Assembly (NCBI GenBank): GCA_021464525.1
Contig: JADRCO010000169.1
Location: 1-46,179 of the forward strand
Direction of reading: 5' to 3'
DNA: 46,179 bases
From: Rhizophagus sp. LPA8_4_AMF
Lineage: Eukaryota; Glomeromycota; Glomeromycetes; Glomerales; Glomeraceae
A program made the position numbers and the translations under genes. This document shows, one piece after another, positions 1 through 10,884 of the stretch; the first letter of the stretch is position 1, and each line of letters starts with the position of its first letter. The notes beneath the pieces are model-generated. The model saw only the letters and a program-made list of their open reading frames with translations, made no database searches and was not told the DNA's origin.

Positions 1-1700
1 ACATGATTTTATAAACTAATTAGTTATATTAATTTGATAATATAGTATTTGATTTAATATAAAGTTTATGAAAGTATAAAAAAGTTTAATTAATATGATG
101 GTCATTCTGATCCGGATAATAATATTGTCATTATACGGGCGCTTAATAATGATCTGATGTGGCGCAAAGCGCCACATCATACCATTATTAAGCACGCCCG
201 TACAATAACATACAATTACTAAAACTACTACAGTATACTATCTAATTACCGAATACAATATGATTTTTTTTCGTATTTTCTTGAAGTGTAATACAAACTT
301 TTGTGGTAATGAACACCTGCGGTAAGTGACATTAGTAACGCGAATTTACACTTTAATAGTCCACGTTCAAAAGTAACAATTATATGATAGAATTAAATAT
401 ATTACATATATTACGTTATGTCAAAAGATAAATAGGTTTTTTTAAATAATTTCTTGCTAAATGTACTACTGTACTGATTTTCTTCTTTATTATAGAGTAC
501 AGTACAGTACGGTCACGTTGATCAAATTTGTAATTTTGTATGGTTGATCATCTGTACCGTATTGGTTTGCAAATTCGTACCGTACCAATTTTCCTACTAC
601 CTAATACGATAATAAATGAGCTAATAAAATTTATACCACTATCATAACAACATATACTGAATACGTCACTTGTTTATCATCATTACATTGTTAGCATCAC
701 ATTAGGCTATTATTTATGCAATTTTTATAATATACTCTCTCCACTATCTAATATGAGATAGCCGATCAAAATAACAATTGTGTAAAATCTGTATAAACTT
801 ATGAAAATACCTGATAATAGTGATATAAATTTATATCTAATAATTATCTTTTAAATTTCATTAATAAATCATTAAAATAAACTGCATAAGCTAGATTAAT
901 CAACTTTTTTTGCTTTATTTTATAATAGGAACATCCTATCAGAAAAATGAAGTCGAACTAAAGTTCTCAAGTCCAATATTGTAGTTTCATTAAATAATTT
1001 AGTCTTACTGTTCTAGGAAAAATATCATGAACTTTCTTTATTGTATATAAAGCAAAATTTATATAATGATTTTACGAACATTGGACCAAAAAAAATTTCA
1101 TTATAATTTTTTTTAACATGAATAAAAAGTGAAAATGAGGCGCAGTTTTTATTTATTAGCTGTTAGTACCGTTTTAAATAAAAATGGACAATATTTAAAT
1201 AATTTACGCAGTTTTTATCATTATAAATAAAAATGAGTATGATTTATTTCATGGAGTTGGAAATAATATGGTTTTCTCCTAAAGAGAAAAAAAATGAAAT
1301 AAATGGGCTCATTAAATATAACATGTGATTGAATATTTGTATAAACTATTTTAAACTTAAAATTATGAGATTTCCTACTGAAGCCTATGGTTATTAATTT
1401 GATTAAAGCTACATTACTTACATAACAAAAAAAGTTTTAAATTTGCCTGAGTAACTAATAAGTTGACCAAGTTTAATATATAAATTAAAAATCGAACATT
1501 CTGTTCAAGAAATGTGATTAGAAATTAATGATTCAAATGATTCATTCAATTTAGTGATATTAAAACCTTAATCTGACCATAACTCAATTCCTATACTGTA
1601 TTCAAAACTTGATGAGCAAGATTTTGGAGGAAGATCAAAATTAGATAAATCTTTAGATATTTGACATCAGGATTCAGTGTAGTAAGTGCAATTTATTATA
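1..1700. other. Gene-free AT-rich region
   Basis: No supportable reading frame is seen on either strand. The stretch holds the hairpin listed at 124-216 and a GTAC-rich inverted patch around 510-590. The rest is AT-rich sequence with stops in all frames. Confidence 0.6.
124..216. repeat. Long hairpin (foldback) element
   Basis: Two arms of about 40 bp pair almost perfectly around an AAA loop at 166-168. The inner arms GATGTGGCGC (156-165) and GCGCCACATC (169-178) are exact. The outer parts (TACGGGCG..CTTAATAAT and ATTATTAAGCACGCCCGTA) pair with a few mismatches and a two-base bulge. A degraded relative with the same 17-bp left part lies at 41747-41780, so this appears to be a dispersed family. 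No coding capacity is seen. Confidence 0.75.
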
Positions 1701-1708
1701 ATATAAAC

Positions 1709-1964
1709 CGCTCCAAATTAATTTTTAGTTTAACATCCTCCACCCTATTTTGAAAATTTTAAAGGTAATTTAAACACATATGTTCACATATGTTTAAAGC
1801 GCCCCTCTCTTTTCTAAAATTGAATGGTACCAAATATTTCCGATTTTACTGAAAATTTCCGAAATTTCTAATATAAATGTCATGTTTGTTTAAATTATTC
1901 CCTCCGCCTCCCCCTCAAATTTTTGAGCCAGAAAGGATGTTAAACTAATATTTAGTTTGGAATG
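1709..1964. mobile_element. MITE-like element with ~33-bp terminal inverted repeats
   Basis: The left end (about 1709-1741) and the reverse complement of the right end (about 1932-1964) share the block TAGTTTAACATCCT plus a flanking TCCAAA-type block. The interior is non-coding and includes a CCTCCCCCTC-rich patch. No clear target-site duplication is visible. It is probably a non-autonomous DNA element; its superfamily is not assignable by eye. Confidence 0.5.
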
Positions 1965-2529
1965 ATCTAACAAGCATTCACTAACAATTAGTTTTAGTTG
2001 CTTTATTCTTTTAGATGATTTTTCAACTTTTGGAATATCACACAGTTTTAGAAAGTAGTTACATTAGAGAATACTTTATTTAATTTTTTTTTTACTGTTA
2101 AGTGATATCATATTAAAGCTATTTAATTCAAAATACAGTACTTATATTGTGATTTTTAATCATATTGTAATTAAAGCCAAATGTAATAATTTTAACTATA
2201 ATAGTAATTTGTATAACTAGTGTACTTTTGGTTATTTCTATTAAATTATTGAAATTATTGAATAATAGTATTTATACAGATGAATACATACAGTTAAATT
2301 TTTGCTTTAATCTATCTAATTCTATTAACATTGCATTATCCACTTTTATTGCATCATGAACAAAAGAGAAAATTGCTAAATTTTGCCAAGAAGCAGTTCA
2401 GCTTATCATCAGTAATATTTTAAAGTGGACAAAAATTTTGTAGAATCCAATTAAAGATCCATAAGTTTTATAATTAATTTAAGAATCCTTGAAGATTCTT
2501 TTTACTTGCAAGGAATCCTTTAGGCTCCT

Positions 2530-3312
2530 GATTTTAAGAACATTACTGATGACTACTATATAGGCTTGACCAATAGCAAACATTTGTGCATTTCATGATA
2601 TAGTTGCATATGGCAAAGTAAAACCTTGTGTCTTATGTAAATGCATTCTTGAAGTGAAAATTGTATTTGATGTGATGAAGCTCTATTAAAATTAAAATAA
2701 ACTTATTTTTCTACTATTACTTGATTTATCCCAGAATTTTTAGAAAAAACTACTTCTATATGTTTTCATCTATTAGCTTAGTGATTATGTCAATTAATTC
2801 ATTGCAAAGTTCTTTACTAAATAACTTATTTGTTAAAACATAACTCTTGTTCCTTTTCTTATTATTAATTCAGATGGAAGATTAGTGTAATGTTTGTCAT
2901 ATTCTTTTGGCATGCATTGTTTATAATTGATGTATTCATCAGCTATTGATATTAAAGTTTCTGATGAAATATCTTTAAGAAAGAAAGAAATCATATATTA
3001 AGTTATTAATTGAATCAGCTTCATTTTGATATTCATTAATATATGTGGTATTAATTAATACTATATTACTTTGCTAATAAGATATTACTTTTTTTCTCAT
3101 TTATCCTTTTTGTTTTTAAATGACACCAAATTGAACTTCTTCTAATATATTATAAAATAATCTATTATTTTCTTGTCTATAAGACTGAGTTGTTAAAAAA
3201 GGGGATAATATACTTGTCATTGTTTTCATTAGCAGGTAAAAGTTAAGCAAGATTACCTACCAATAAGCAAAATTGGATTTTTACCAAAAGAAGCTGGGAT
3301 ATTATTTATTTT
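2530..3312 (-). pseudogene. PIF1-like helicase C-terminal relic
   Basis: Reading the minus strand across several frames gives successive blocks of a PIF1-type superfamily 1 helicase. A FGKNPILLIG block (motif II region) lies near 3265-3290. An RQENNRLFYNILEEVQFGV block lies near 3130-3185. TTYINEYQNEADSINNL lies near 3000-3050, and TRVMFLTNKLFSKELCN near 2790-2850. TQGFTLPYATIS and FAIGQAY (motifs V/VI region) lie near 2550-2630. Multiple stops and frameshifts separate the blocks and the N-terminal part with the Walker A motif is absent. Such helicases are highly multiplied in Rhizophagus-type genomes. It may derive from a Helitron or a stand-alone PIF1 paralog; the sequence does not decide. 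It is a dead copy. Confidence 0.72.
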
Positions 3313-3424
3313 GGCAAATCTATATACTAAAAAAAAATGTGGAGACATTTAGACTACTTCCTGTATAAAAATTTGAATTGTGTAATGTACTGGCTCATTT
3401 AGGTTTAGTTAAAAATCCCATTTA

Positions 3425-3515
3425 CTGTTAGATTGGACAATTTGATCAGATAGCTTGATTGGTGAGTGCCATATTGTGATAAACAATTTGATCAGACAAT
3501 TTGATCAGCACATTC
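3425..3515. repeat. Short direct repeats ACAATTTGATCAG
   Basis: The 13-mer ACAATTTGATCAG, or a close form, occurs three times, around 3437, 3483 and 3497, the last two directly adjacent. The GATTGG/GATCAG pattern around it suggests a degraded foldback element. No gene is seen from here to 4080. Confidence 0.4.
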
Positions 3516-4081
3516 CATCCATGATGATTACTAATGTGTAAAAAAAATTTTTTATAACTAATACTAATAAGTAATATATTAACTATCCAATAGATGGTTT
3601 AAGAATATTTATGTTGTATATAATAGAATGTTAAGAATATTATTAAATATAAATTGTAAATTTAATTTATAGTATTTAATACAATACAATCAAATTTTAA
3701 AACTTTTATACTACATTGATATTAAATTTATGCAATTAAAAAAATTTCTATATACCAATAATCATTTAAATTACCCTATATAAAATTTCTTTAAATTGCA
3801 TAACATGTAATGCGTACATCTGCAGCTAATTTATTATTATGAGACATTATAATTAACTCCTAATATTAATCCTTTAATAATAGATCACACTAATGCATAT
3901 AAAAAAATTTAACTTCCATTACTACATTACTATATTAGTTCAAACCAATTTACTAATCCCAGTGTGAGGCAATGGGGCACCATTAGTAATGAACTGATAA
4001 ATATTAATTGACTTGCTAATACCCATCTATTATAATTACTTCAATTTGACTAAATTCTTATCTTTGCTAAATATTATAATA

Positions 4082-4546
4082 AGGTACCACAAACTGGTAA
4101 TTATGGTTTACATATCCTGGCTGGGTCAGTAAAATGGGATACCAAAATTATTATTTTCCATAATTGACCAATAAAATTACGCTTAATATCATGTAATAGA
4201 TAGAATTGATAAAATTTTATGTACAGTAAATATGAAATATCTTCAATTGTCTAAATAACATACAGCATAAAACCACATAAATCCAATATCTTGAATAAAT
4301 GAAAAAAAACTGCTCATTTAACTTTTAAACTACTTTACACTCAAACAATATTAACAATGTTTATGAAAAAAATTATAGATAAATTTATTATACCATACAC
4401 AGTATGAAAAATTTTTAATACATGGAGTAGTTAAACGAATTTTATTGACTAAAAATTTTTTGGACTTAAAAACAAAAATCCAGGTGGCTGGGCCATACTA
4501 AGCCAATTTTAGATATGTAAACCATAAATACCAGTTTGTGCCACCT
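4082..4546. mobile_element. MITE-like element with ~35-bp terminal inverted repeats
   Basis: The left arm 4082-4116 and the reverse complement of 4512-4546 match at about 31 of 35 positions. They share CACAAACTGGTA and TTATGGTTTACATATC. The interior is non-coding and carries related GGCTGGG-type blocks near both ends. The length is about 465 bp. No exact target-site duplication is apparent. It is likely a non-autonomous DNA transposon. Confidence 0.65.
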
Positions 4547-4638
4547 AAGTTAACATCTTAAAATAATTTCGAGCATTTCTATTATAATACTACTGCATGT
4601 ATAGTTTAACCATTAATATTATTTGCTACAATACCAGT

Positions 4639-4763
4639 GGCAGTGTTTGGTTTTGAACAGATTTTTAGGATTTGGTAAAGATTTTCAACAAGTTTTGGAC
4701 ATATTAAAGCTGTCCAAAACCTGTCCAAAACTAAGGGTTTTGGACAAACTTTCCAACACTACC
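4639..4763. mobile_element. Small inverted-repeat element with GTCCAAAAC repeats
   Basis: The ends GGCAGTGTTTGG and AACACTACC are imperfect inverted repeats. The interior repeats GTCCAAAAC and its complement several times (GTTTTGGACA, GTCCAAAACCTGTCCAAAAC), forming a nested foldback. It is about 125 bp with no coding content. It may be a degraded MITE. Confidence 0.4.
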
Positions 4764-5215
4764 AATGGGTGCCTTTAATAAATATTTTTTTATTTTGATT
4801 AGTTAAAGAAGTTACAAGCTGGTTTATCATAAATAATTTACCAGCACCTTTTGAGTCAGTTAAAAAGAATTAAGAATATTTAGAAAATTCTTGTTTTCTC
4901 CAAGTATTCATAAGTATATTCAAAATTCTATATTGATCATTAGAAAATATCAAGTTTTGTTGAAATTTTAGGTTGATACCAAAAATTGGACAAATTTATC
5001 AATTCCATCCATCTCAAGATTTTGAAAAAAGAAATGTTTTTAAAAAATGTTTTATAGTTTAATAATCTGAAAAAAATAATAATTTATTTTATATTTTCAA
5101 TTGTAAAAAAAAAATAAAAATGAGAATTGGGGGGACTCTTTCCACTGATCAGCTGTACCAAAAATTTTACAGAAAAAATAGCGGATAAACGCACAAATAT
5201 CATATACAAAAATTA

Positions 5216-6718
5216 TTGCTTCTTAGTATGGAGTCATATTTGTCACCAAGAGAGTTTGTCAATACTTTTTACACAGACATTTCTAAGTTTTTGACAAAAA
5301 ATTTTCATAAAATAGGGTCAAAACAAAAAAATATTTTTAAACAGAATGTCAAGCGTATGCTTCAACAAACGGAGAATAGCAGGAGGGTTTTCAACCACTT
5401 GGGCCATCAAATGGATTTAGCCCCTGAGGTTATAATGTTATTATTGGAGAGTAGCGTTGAAGTTACTCATAAAATATATATTGATAGTATGAAGCCTCTT
5501 GCTGTGAAAGCTGGAAAACTTTGAAGTACCATGAGAGAAGCGCAGAATAAGTCACGTGAGAATGGAAAGATAGTATCATTGAGATAAGATCAAAGGAATG
5601 AATAATATCTCAATTTCAGTCAAAGATACATCATAGTGAAGAGGTACAGAATAAGTTGGGAAAAAACTGGATGAGTTACAGAAATTGGCTAAAATAGGTA
5701 AAAAATCAGGTTGATCACAGAAGAAAAAAGTTAATTCAGTGATCACTGAAATTCCTATTTTGGTTGACGATCAGGAGGAGTCAAACAAAAAAATGCATGT
5801 GACTTATTTTTTTATGATATACCGGCTTATTGGAAGGAAAGTAATGTCATTCAGGAATTGTCGAAGATAGGAAAAGTTTATCACGTATAAGTCAAAAAGC
5901 AATATAAATACTCATCTATTAGAGCACTTATTTTATTGGAACAAAAGTTTGCTGATTCTTTCGATAAGGGTTCTTTCGGCATTAGTATTAACAAACATTT
6001 TTTAAGATGGTATGACGGTAAATCTACAATCAAGGATCGAATTAATAGAGATAAATGGCAACTCACGAGAGATTTGAGTCAAAAAGAGATGGCAGAGTGT
6101 AAGGCTAAAGAATATGAATTTTTAAAGGGAATTAAGAATAGTCACGTGATAGCCAGCATTAAAGTTCTAAAATAACGCAAAATTGGAAGTTATTGATTTA
6201 TTTAGTGAACGAAAATGGAATGCAAAAGGTTATCAAAGATGGTCTTAAACAGGGCATTATGTGGTATTTTAGGCAGTTCAAAAAACCTTTTAGGAATGAA
6301 GCTGCGCCACAAAAGTTTTGTCGTCTAATACAGCATCTTGTGTTGAGAAGGGAGATACCAGAACTTACTGTTTCGCCTAAGGTTGTGAAGTTGATTGATA
6401 TTTGATAGTAAGGTTTTAAATACGCCACCACAAAGAATTTATTCAGAGCTTGAGAGTTTGAGTAATTATCAGGGAACGTCTAGAACTGACAAAATGGTGT
6501 CAACGGATATTTCAGAAGAAGCAGTAGTTGATTTTGTTAATAAAGCAAGGAAAGGGGTGGATCCTCTGGTGCCTGTTTTCGTGCCAGGAAGTAAACATAT
6601 CAGCGGGTTTGTTTCATCACCTAAATATGTTGAATTTTTATATTATGTAGGCGCAGCAAAGTCAAGAATGTGCTGCACGATATCCATAAAGAACTGTGAA
6701 AAAAAAATTCAAATTTGA
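5216..6718 (+). pseudogene. Unrecognised decayed coding element, 5' half
   Basis: Four plus-strand open blocks (5216-5524, 5936-6175, 6193-6405, 6395-6718) lie in succession in different frames. Their codon use is visibly richer in G than the surrounding DNA. The first begins near MESYLSPREFV and is rich in Lys and Gln; later blocks include IKDRINRDKWQLTRDL and FVPGSKHISGFVSS. The joins need frameshifts and there are stops between blocks. I do not recognise the family. The clustered, higher-GC, same-strand blocks in an otherwise empty region suggest a degraded mobile-element protein or an old host gene. A related same-strand block follows at 7460-7965. Confidence 0.45.
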
Positions 6719-6734
6719 TACGATTTTAATTTAT

Positions 6735-6759
6735 GGCCAGAATTATCATAATTTTGGCC
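6735..6759. repeat. 25-bp near-perfect palindrome (GGCC-ended)
   Basis: GGCCAGAATTAT and ATAATTTTGGCC flank a single C, with one mismatch between arms. Close relatives occur at 23650-23674 and, in looser form, near 10671-10750, 11419-11443 and 40533-40570. It may be the end or core of a dispersed MITE family. The surrounding 6760-7459 shows no gene, only AT-rich low-complexity sequence. Confidence 0.55.
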
Positions 6760-7459
6760 AAATTATTATGTAAACATCATATGACAATGCTAAGCCACTC
6801 TAAATAAGATGCTTTTTTACGCTTTTTTACCATCACTTTCTTTTTAATTAAGTTTCTAATTTTAAATGATACAGGTGTACAAGATTTAAAGCTTAAAAAT
6901 TGATTTTTAAATTATAAGATTAATCTATTACAATATAATACTTTAAATTTAAAGTTTAATAAGAAAAATAAAAAATTTTGAACGCTCCACAAAAAAAATA
7001 AAGAAATTAAAAATAGCCATCCAAACTTCTCTCAAAAATATACTACTAAAATATTTTTACAATAATTCTTCTCATAAAAGCCTATAAAAGAAAGAAAAGG
7101 AGAATTTATAACAAAATATTTTTAAAAAATCCTTAGATCTAAAGACAAAAAAAGAAAAAAAAAAGGAAATAGAAAACTAGCCAAAAGAATAAAAAAAAAT
7201 CTCTGACAAAATCTATTCATACAACTTGCAAACTGACATACCTTAAGTCGGATGAGATTTTGACTATGTCGGATGGGTTTAAACTGAGAGTTCTTTTAAA
7301 ATATTTTTATTTTAACGTTGAACAAGTTTAAAAAAAAATTATTTTAATTGATCTACAACTCACCTGATGTGAAATCTTGTGTTTACTGATCAATTTAATA
7401 TTACGCAAATGGGCCAATGAGGCAATAAAATAATTATCACGTGAAACAAATCCGCCTAT

Positions 7460-7965
7460 ATGAGGGGAGCTAATGTTCCAGTGGAGGAGGTCGTCAATGT
7501 AATAAATCAATACTGGGAGGATGAGAAAAATGGGAACAAGGGTTATTTTCCTTACTCACCCCGGTTAATGCATTGCCGTTCGAACGAATGATGTTGTGTT
7601 CATCTAAGTTGAAGAAATTAAAGGGTATGTTTAAGGACGTACAGAGAATGGTGGAATGGTACAAGATTGAGAAAGTGAGTAATGAACTTAGGACTAACGC
7701 TAAGGCAGGGTCATCTGATCCTGTACTTACATATCAGGAGCGGATGGATTTGCCTGTTCAGGCAGATGAACTCCAAATCAAAAAGGCTGAAGAATGTGAT
7801 TTGGTAAAAAAGTTTACTGCACTGAACTTGGATTTTGAGTCAAGGGTGAAGGATGAAAACCGTGAGACAGACATGAAGAATCGGAATCACAGAAAAGTCC
7901 TAAGGAGAAGACTTACCAAAAGAAATGGGGTATTGAAGGTTTTAAAGGCGATAGTAAATAATTAA
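7460..7965 (+). pseudogene. Unrecognised decayed coding element, 3' half
   Basis: A frame from 7460 (begins MRGANVPVEEVVNV) stays open to about 7590. It then continues, after a one-base shift, into the open block 7573-7965. That block is highly charged, with EECDLVKKF and a basic end KVLRRRLTKRNGVLKVLKA, and may form coiled coil. It resembles the blocks at 5216-6718 in strand and base composition and could be the same element separated by about 750 bp of AT-rich DNA. I do not recognise the family. Downstream lies a retroelement-like 3' end at 8220-8345. Confidence 0.4.
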
Positions 7966-8219
7966 AAAGTTTCCAACAAAATATGTAGTTAGTCAGCTAT
8001 TGCTATACATGCTTTGAATTGTTTGTAGTTTAAATTTTTGGATAGATCGTTCAGTTTTCAAAATTGGTTTCCTAACATCCCTTGAGGATAATATCTAAAC
8101 TTAGTTTTTAGGCAGAGACATGAGTACTAACGATTTATTCTTTTTTTTTAGGTTTTTTTTGGGGTTCATTGGGGTTTTACTTCGAAGTTTTTTTTGTGAT
8201 TTTATTTGAATGTTTGTTA

Positions 8220-8345
8220 TTTTAGTGTAGATACTTTATTAACATGCTGTATGATCTGTATGGCAAAATAATTGGTGACTTTTAGATGCTGTGATACCAA
8301 TAAAGTTAAATATAAAAATAATAAAAATAAAAATAAAAATAAAAA
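8220..8345 (+). mobile_element. Probable 3' end of a non-LTR retroelement with A-rich tail
   Basis: A G/T-rich, moderately higher-GC stretch ends in ACCAATAAAGTTAAATAT with an AATAAA at 8299-8304. A simple repeat of AAAAT units (about 8311-8345) follows. This order (unique 3' UTR, AATAAA, short A-rich tandem tail) is typical of non-LTR retroelement 3' ends. The coding relics at 5216-7965 on the same strand could be its body, but this link is inference. No target-site duplication was identified. Confidence 0.4.
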
Positions 8346-8373
8346 TTTTGATTTAGAATTCATTAGTAATTAT

Positions 8374-9859
8374 CTGTTATTAATTTTTAAAATTTTCAAG
8401 ATTCAATTTTTGATCTTATACAGATTTAATTTCTTTTGTTAACATGTCATGTTAATTTAAATTATACATAAATATTTTATAAATATGTAATAATAGAATT
8501 AAATAAATAACTTACCATCTATTTATTAAATAATTTTCAAAAAAAAATTGGTTAGTTTAAATTATACATAATATTATAATATTATGTAAATAAGTAATAA
8601 TAGAATTAAATAAATAACTTACTCCCTATATTATTGAATGATTTTCAAATTAAAAAATTTGGTTAGTTTAAATCATATGTAAATATTATAAATATGTAAT
8701 AATAGAACTTACTCCCTATATTATAAAAAAATTTCAAATAAAAATTTGGTTAGTTTAAATTATATGTAAATATTATATAAATATGTAATAATAGAATTAA
8801 ATAAATAACTTACTAACTATATTATTAAATAATTTTCAAATAAAAATTTTGGTTAGTTTAATTTATACGTAAATATTATATAAATATGTATAATAGGATT
8901 AAATAAATAACTTACTCCCTATATTGTTAAATTATTCTCAAATGAAAAATTTATTCAGTTTAAGATATATGGTAATATTACAATAATAGGATTAGATAGA
9001 TAATAACTTACCAACTATATTAATTTCAAATGAAGAATTTAGTTGGTTTAAATTATATAAATGACAAGAAATATAGATATAGATAATGCATAACTTACAC
9101 CCTGTAGTATTATTATAATTAATTAAATGTAAATATCACTATGAATGTATGTACTGTAATTAAATACAAATTAAATATATCACTTACATTCTAAATCATT
9201 TGAATAAAGAATATAATTATTTTGAATTGATACATTATGTAAATTTTTAATAACTATCAAATATTATAACTTACTTTCTATAATAATTAATTAATAAATA
9301 GTTATTTAAACAAAGAATTTAGTTATTTGAATATTATGCAAATACATTAAAAAATAAGTAACTAATAACTTACTAACTATAGTACAATTAATTGTTAAAT
9401 GAGTTTTTTAGTAATATAGATAGAACATAACAAAATCAGTAATTCCATTTTTATTCTATAGCTAATTATTGTAAGATAACCTATTAACTTATGAGCTAAG
9501 TTATTTAAACCAATTTTTATATAAGAATACAACTGTGAATATCAAAAGTACAATAATATTTAAATTATTTATAAATAATTTTCTTAATAATTAAATATTT
9601 TAATATTTCAATAATTTTGGGTATTATATTTACCTTCAAATTCCTTGATGCTACTTCCATCAAATTCTTTGTTGCTACTTCCTTCAAGTTCTTCAGTGCT
9701 ACTTTCCTAAGATTCTTCAGTGCTACTACCTTCAAATTGCTTCAGAAAACTAGTTTATTATATTGTAAATTTGTTTTAAAAATTTTAGATTAATTCTAAT
9801 TTGTATTAAATATTCATGCTACTATGCTTTTTACCTTTATTATTATTACTTTGAGCCAT
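8374..9859 (-). CDS. Peptide-repeat ORF followed by an array of one-codon exons (candidate gene, possibly dead)
   Basis: Minus strand. Candidate exon 1 (9859-9835) reads MAQSNNNK and ends at a GTAAAA donor. A candidate second exon, about 9749-9634, encodes tandem units of about 8 residues (GSSNKEFD, GSSIKEFE) and ends at a GTAAAT donor at 9633. It carries an in-frame TAG after the first unit. Downstream, ten 3-nt segments each sit exactly between AG and GTAAGT, at 9374-9376, 9275-9277, 9188-9190, 9099-9101, 9012-9014, 8916-8918, 8814-8816, 8713-8715, 8623-8625 and 8516-8518. Their codons are TTA, AAA, AAT, GGT, TTG, GGA, TTA, GGA, GGA, ATG. Spacers of 84-104 bp have intron features, with ACTAAC-type motifs upstream of the acceptor in most units. 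A last acceptor CAG at 8374-8376 would lead into a short terminal exon. Function unknown. Alternatively this is an intron-derived satellite inside a dead gene. Confidence 0.4.
8440..9500 (-). repeat. Degenerate tandem array, ~80-117-bp unit, intron-like
   Basis: About ten units share the minus-strand order GTAAGTTATTTATTTAATTC, TATTATTACATATTTATA, TTTAAACTAACCAAA, TTTGAAAATTATTTAATAA, TATAG, then 3 nt. Units from 8515 to 8918 are close copies, while those from 9012 to 9376 have diverged strongly except at the splice-like ends. A further decayed unit near 9480-9500 has ATAAGT where the others have GTAAGT. The array makes up most of the candidate gene's interior. Confidence 0.7.
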
Positions 9860-9949
9860 TATATCAAAATTCTTCCTAAAAAAATAATGTTATCACCTTT
9901 ATTAATGGTAGTATATACTAGGCGATAATATTTATGCAAAATGCAGAGC

Positions 9950-10300
9950 CACCATGTACGGTATCAAAAATTTTCACAAATCTATGTTGATCACAATCAT
10001 TGCGGCACAGCAAAGGCTTATCCTTTGAATATCTGTCAAATATCCCGAATCTGGTGGATTTTTTGGATGATGGACGATGATCAGATCAGATAACGGATGA
10101 CGGATATCCTCAGATTGATACAGATAAAAACAGATTTATGTAATAATATTGCTAATAACATCTGAATGATCCATTATTCAATTATCTGAAAAATCCAATC
10201 CAATTTTATCCGTTACCCGAAAAATCTGAATTTTTTGATGGATACCCGTAACCTGGCAGATAACGGTTTAATGGATTGGAATACTACAGCAAAGAATTAC
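9950..10300. repeat. GATAACGG-rich repeat patch
   Basis: The stretch repeats GATAACGG, GGATGACGGATAT, CCGTTACCCG and related words in both orientations, with an ATACCGTAC-type motif at its left edge (about 9955-9965). It has no open frame of note. It resembles a degraded inverted-repeat element; borders are unclear. Confidence 0.4.
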
Positions 10301-10550
10301 TTAATATAGTATATATCGAGTAGATGTAACTTTGACTGCTCTGCAAGTTGATGACAAGAAGAGTTTTGGATATCATTTTTGACGTATTTGGATAAGAAAT
10401 GGATCAATATTAGGTAAAAAATTCGAAATCACATGACAATTTCTTTGACTAAAATGACATGAATGACACATGTCCGGTCATTTTGACAAAATTAAACAGC
10501 AGGAATTAAATTTCTATCTTTTTCTTTCAAAAGTGTAGTTATCCCATGTA

Positions 10551-10884
10551 GCAGTGATGCCAAGTGACCCAATGATATCAAATGACTTAGGTCATTAGCC
10601 ATGTGTCATTTGGGTCATTTCGACAAAATGACTTAGTCATTTGAAAATTAAATCATGTGACCAATAATTTTGGCCAAAATTATTTACACAATTTCAATTT
10701 TTCGTTAGGCGAAACATATCACGTGATTTTATAATTTGTAATTCTGGCCGGCATCACAGGTTTGACCTAATTTATACTAAAATGACCCAAATGACAAATG
10801 ACATCAAATGACTAGATCATTCAAAGGTCATTCGGGGGTCATTTGTCATTTGGTCAAATGACCTGGTCATTTGTTATCACTGCC
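10551..10884. mobile_element. MITE-like element with AAATGAC subterminal repeats
   Basis: The left end GCAGTGATGCCAAGTGACC and the right end GGTCATTTGTTATCACTGC are terminal inverted repeats. Both subterminal zones are packed with AAATGAC/GTCATTT words in both orientations. The centre contains AATTTTGGCCAAAATTAT (10666-10683) and AATTCTGGCCGG (10740-10751). The length is about 334 bp, non-coding. A related GTCATTTTGAC patch lies just outside at 10440-10490. It is probably a non-autonomous DNA transposon. Confidence 0.7.
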
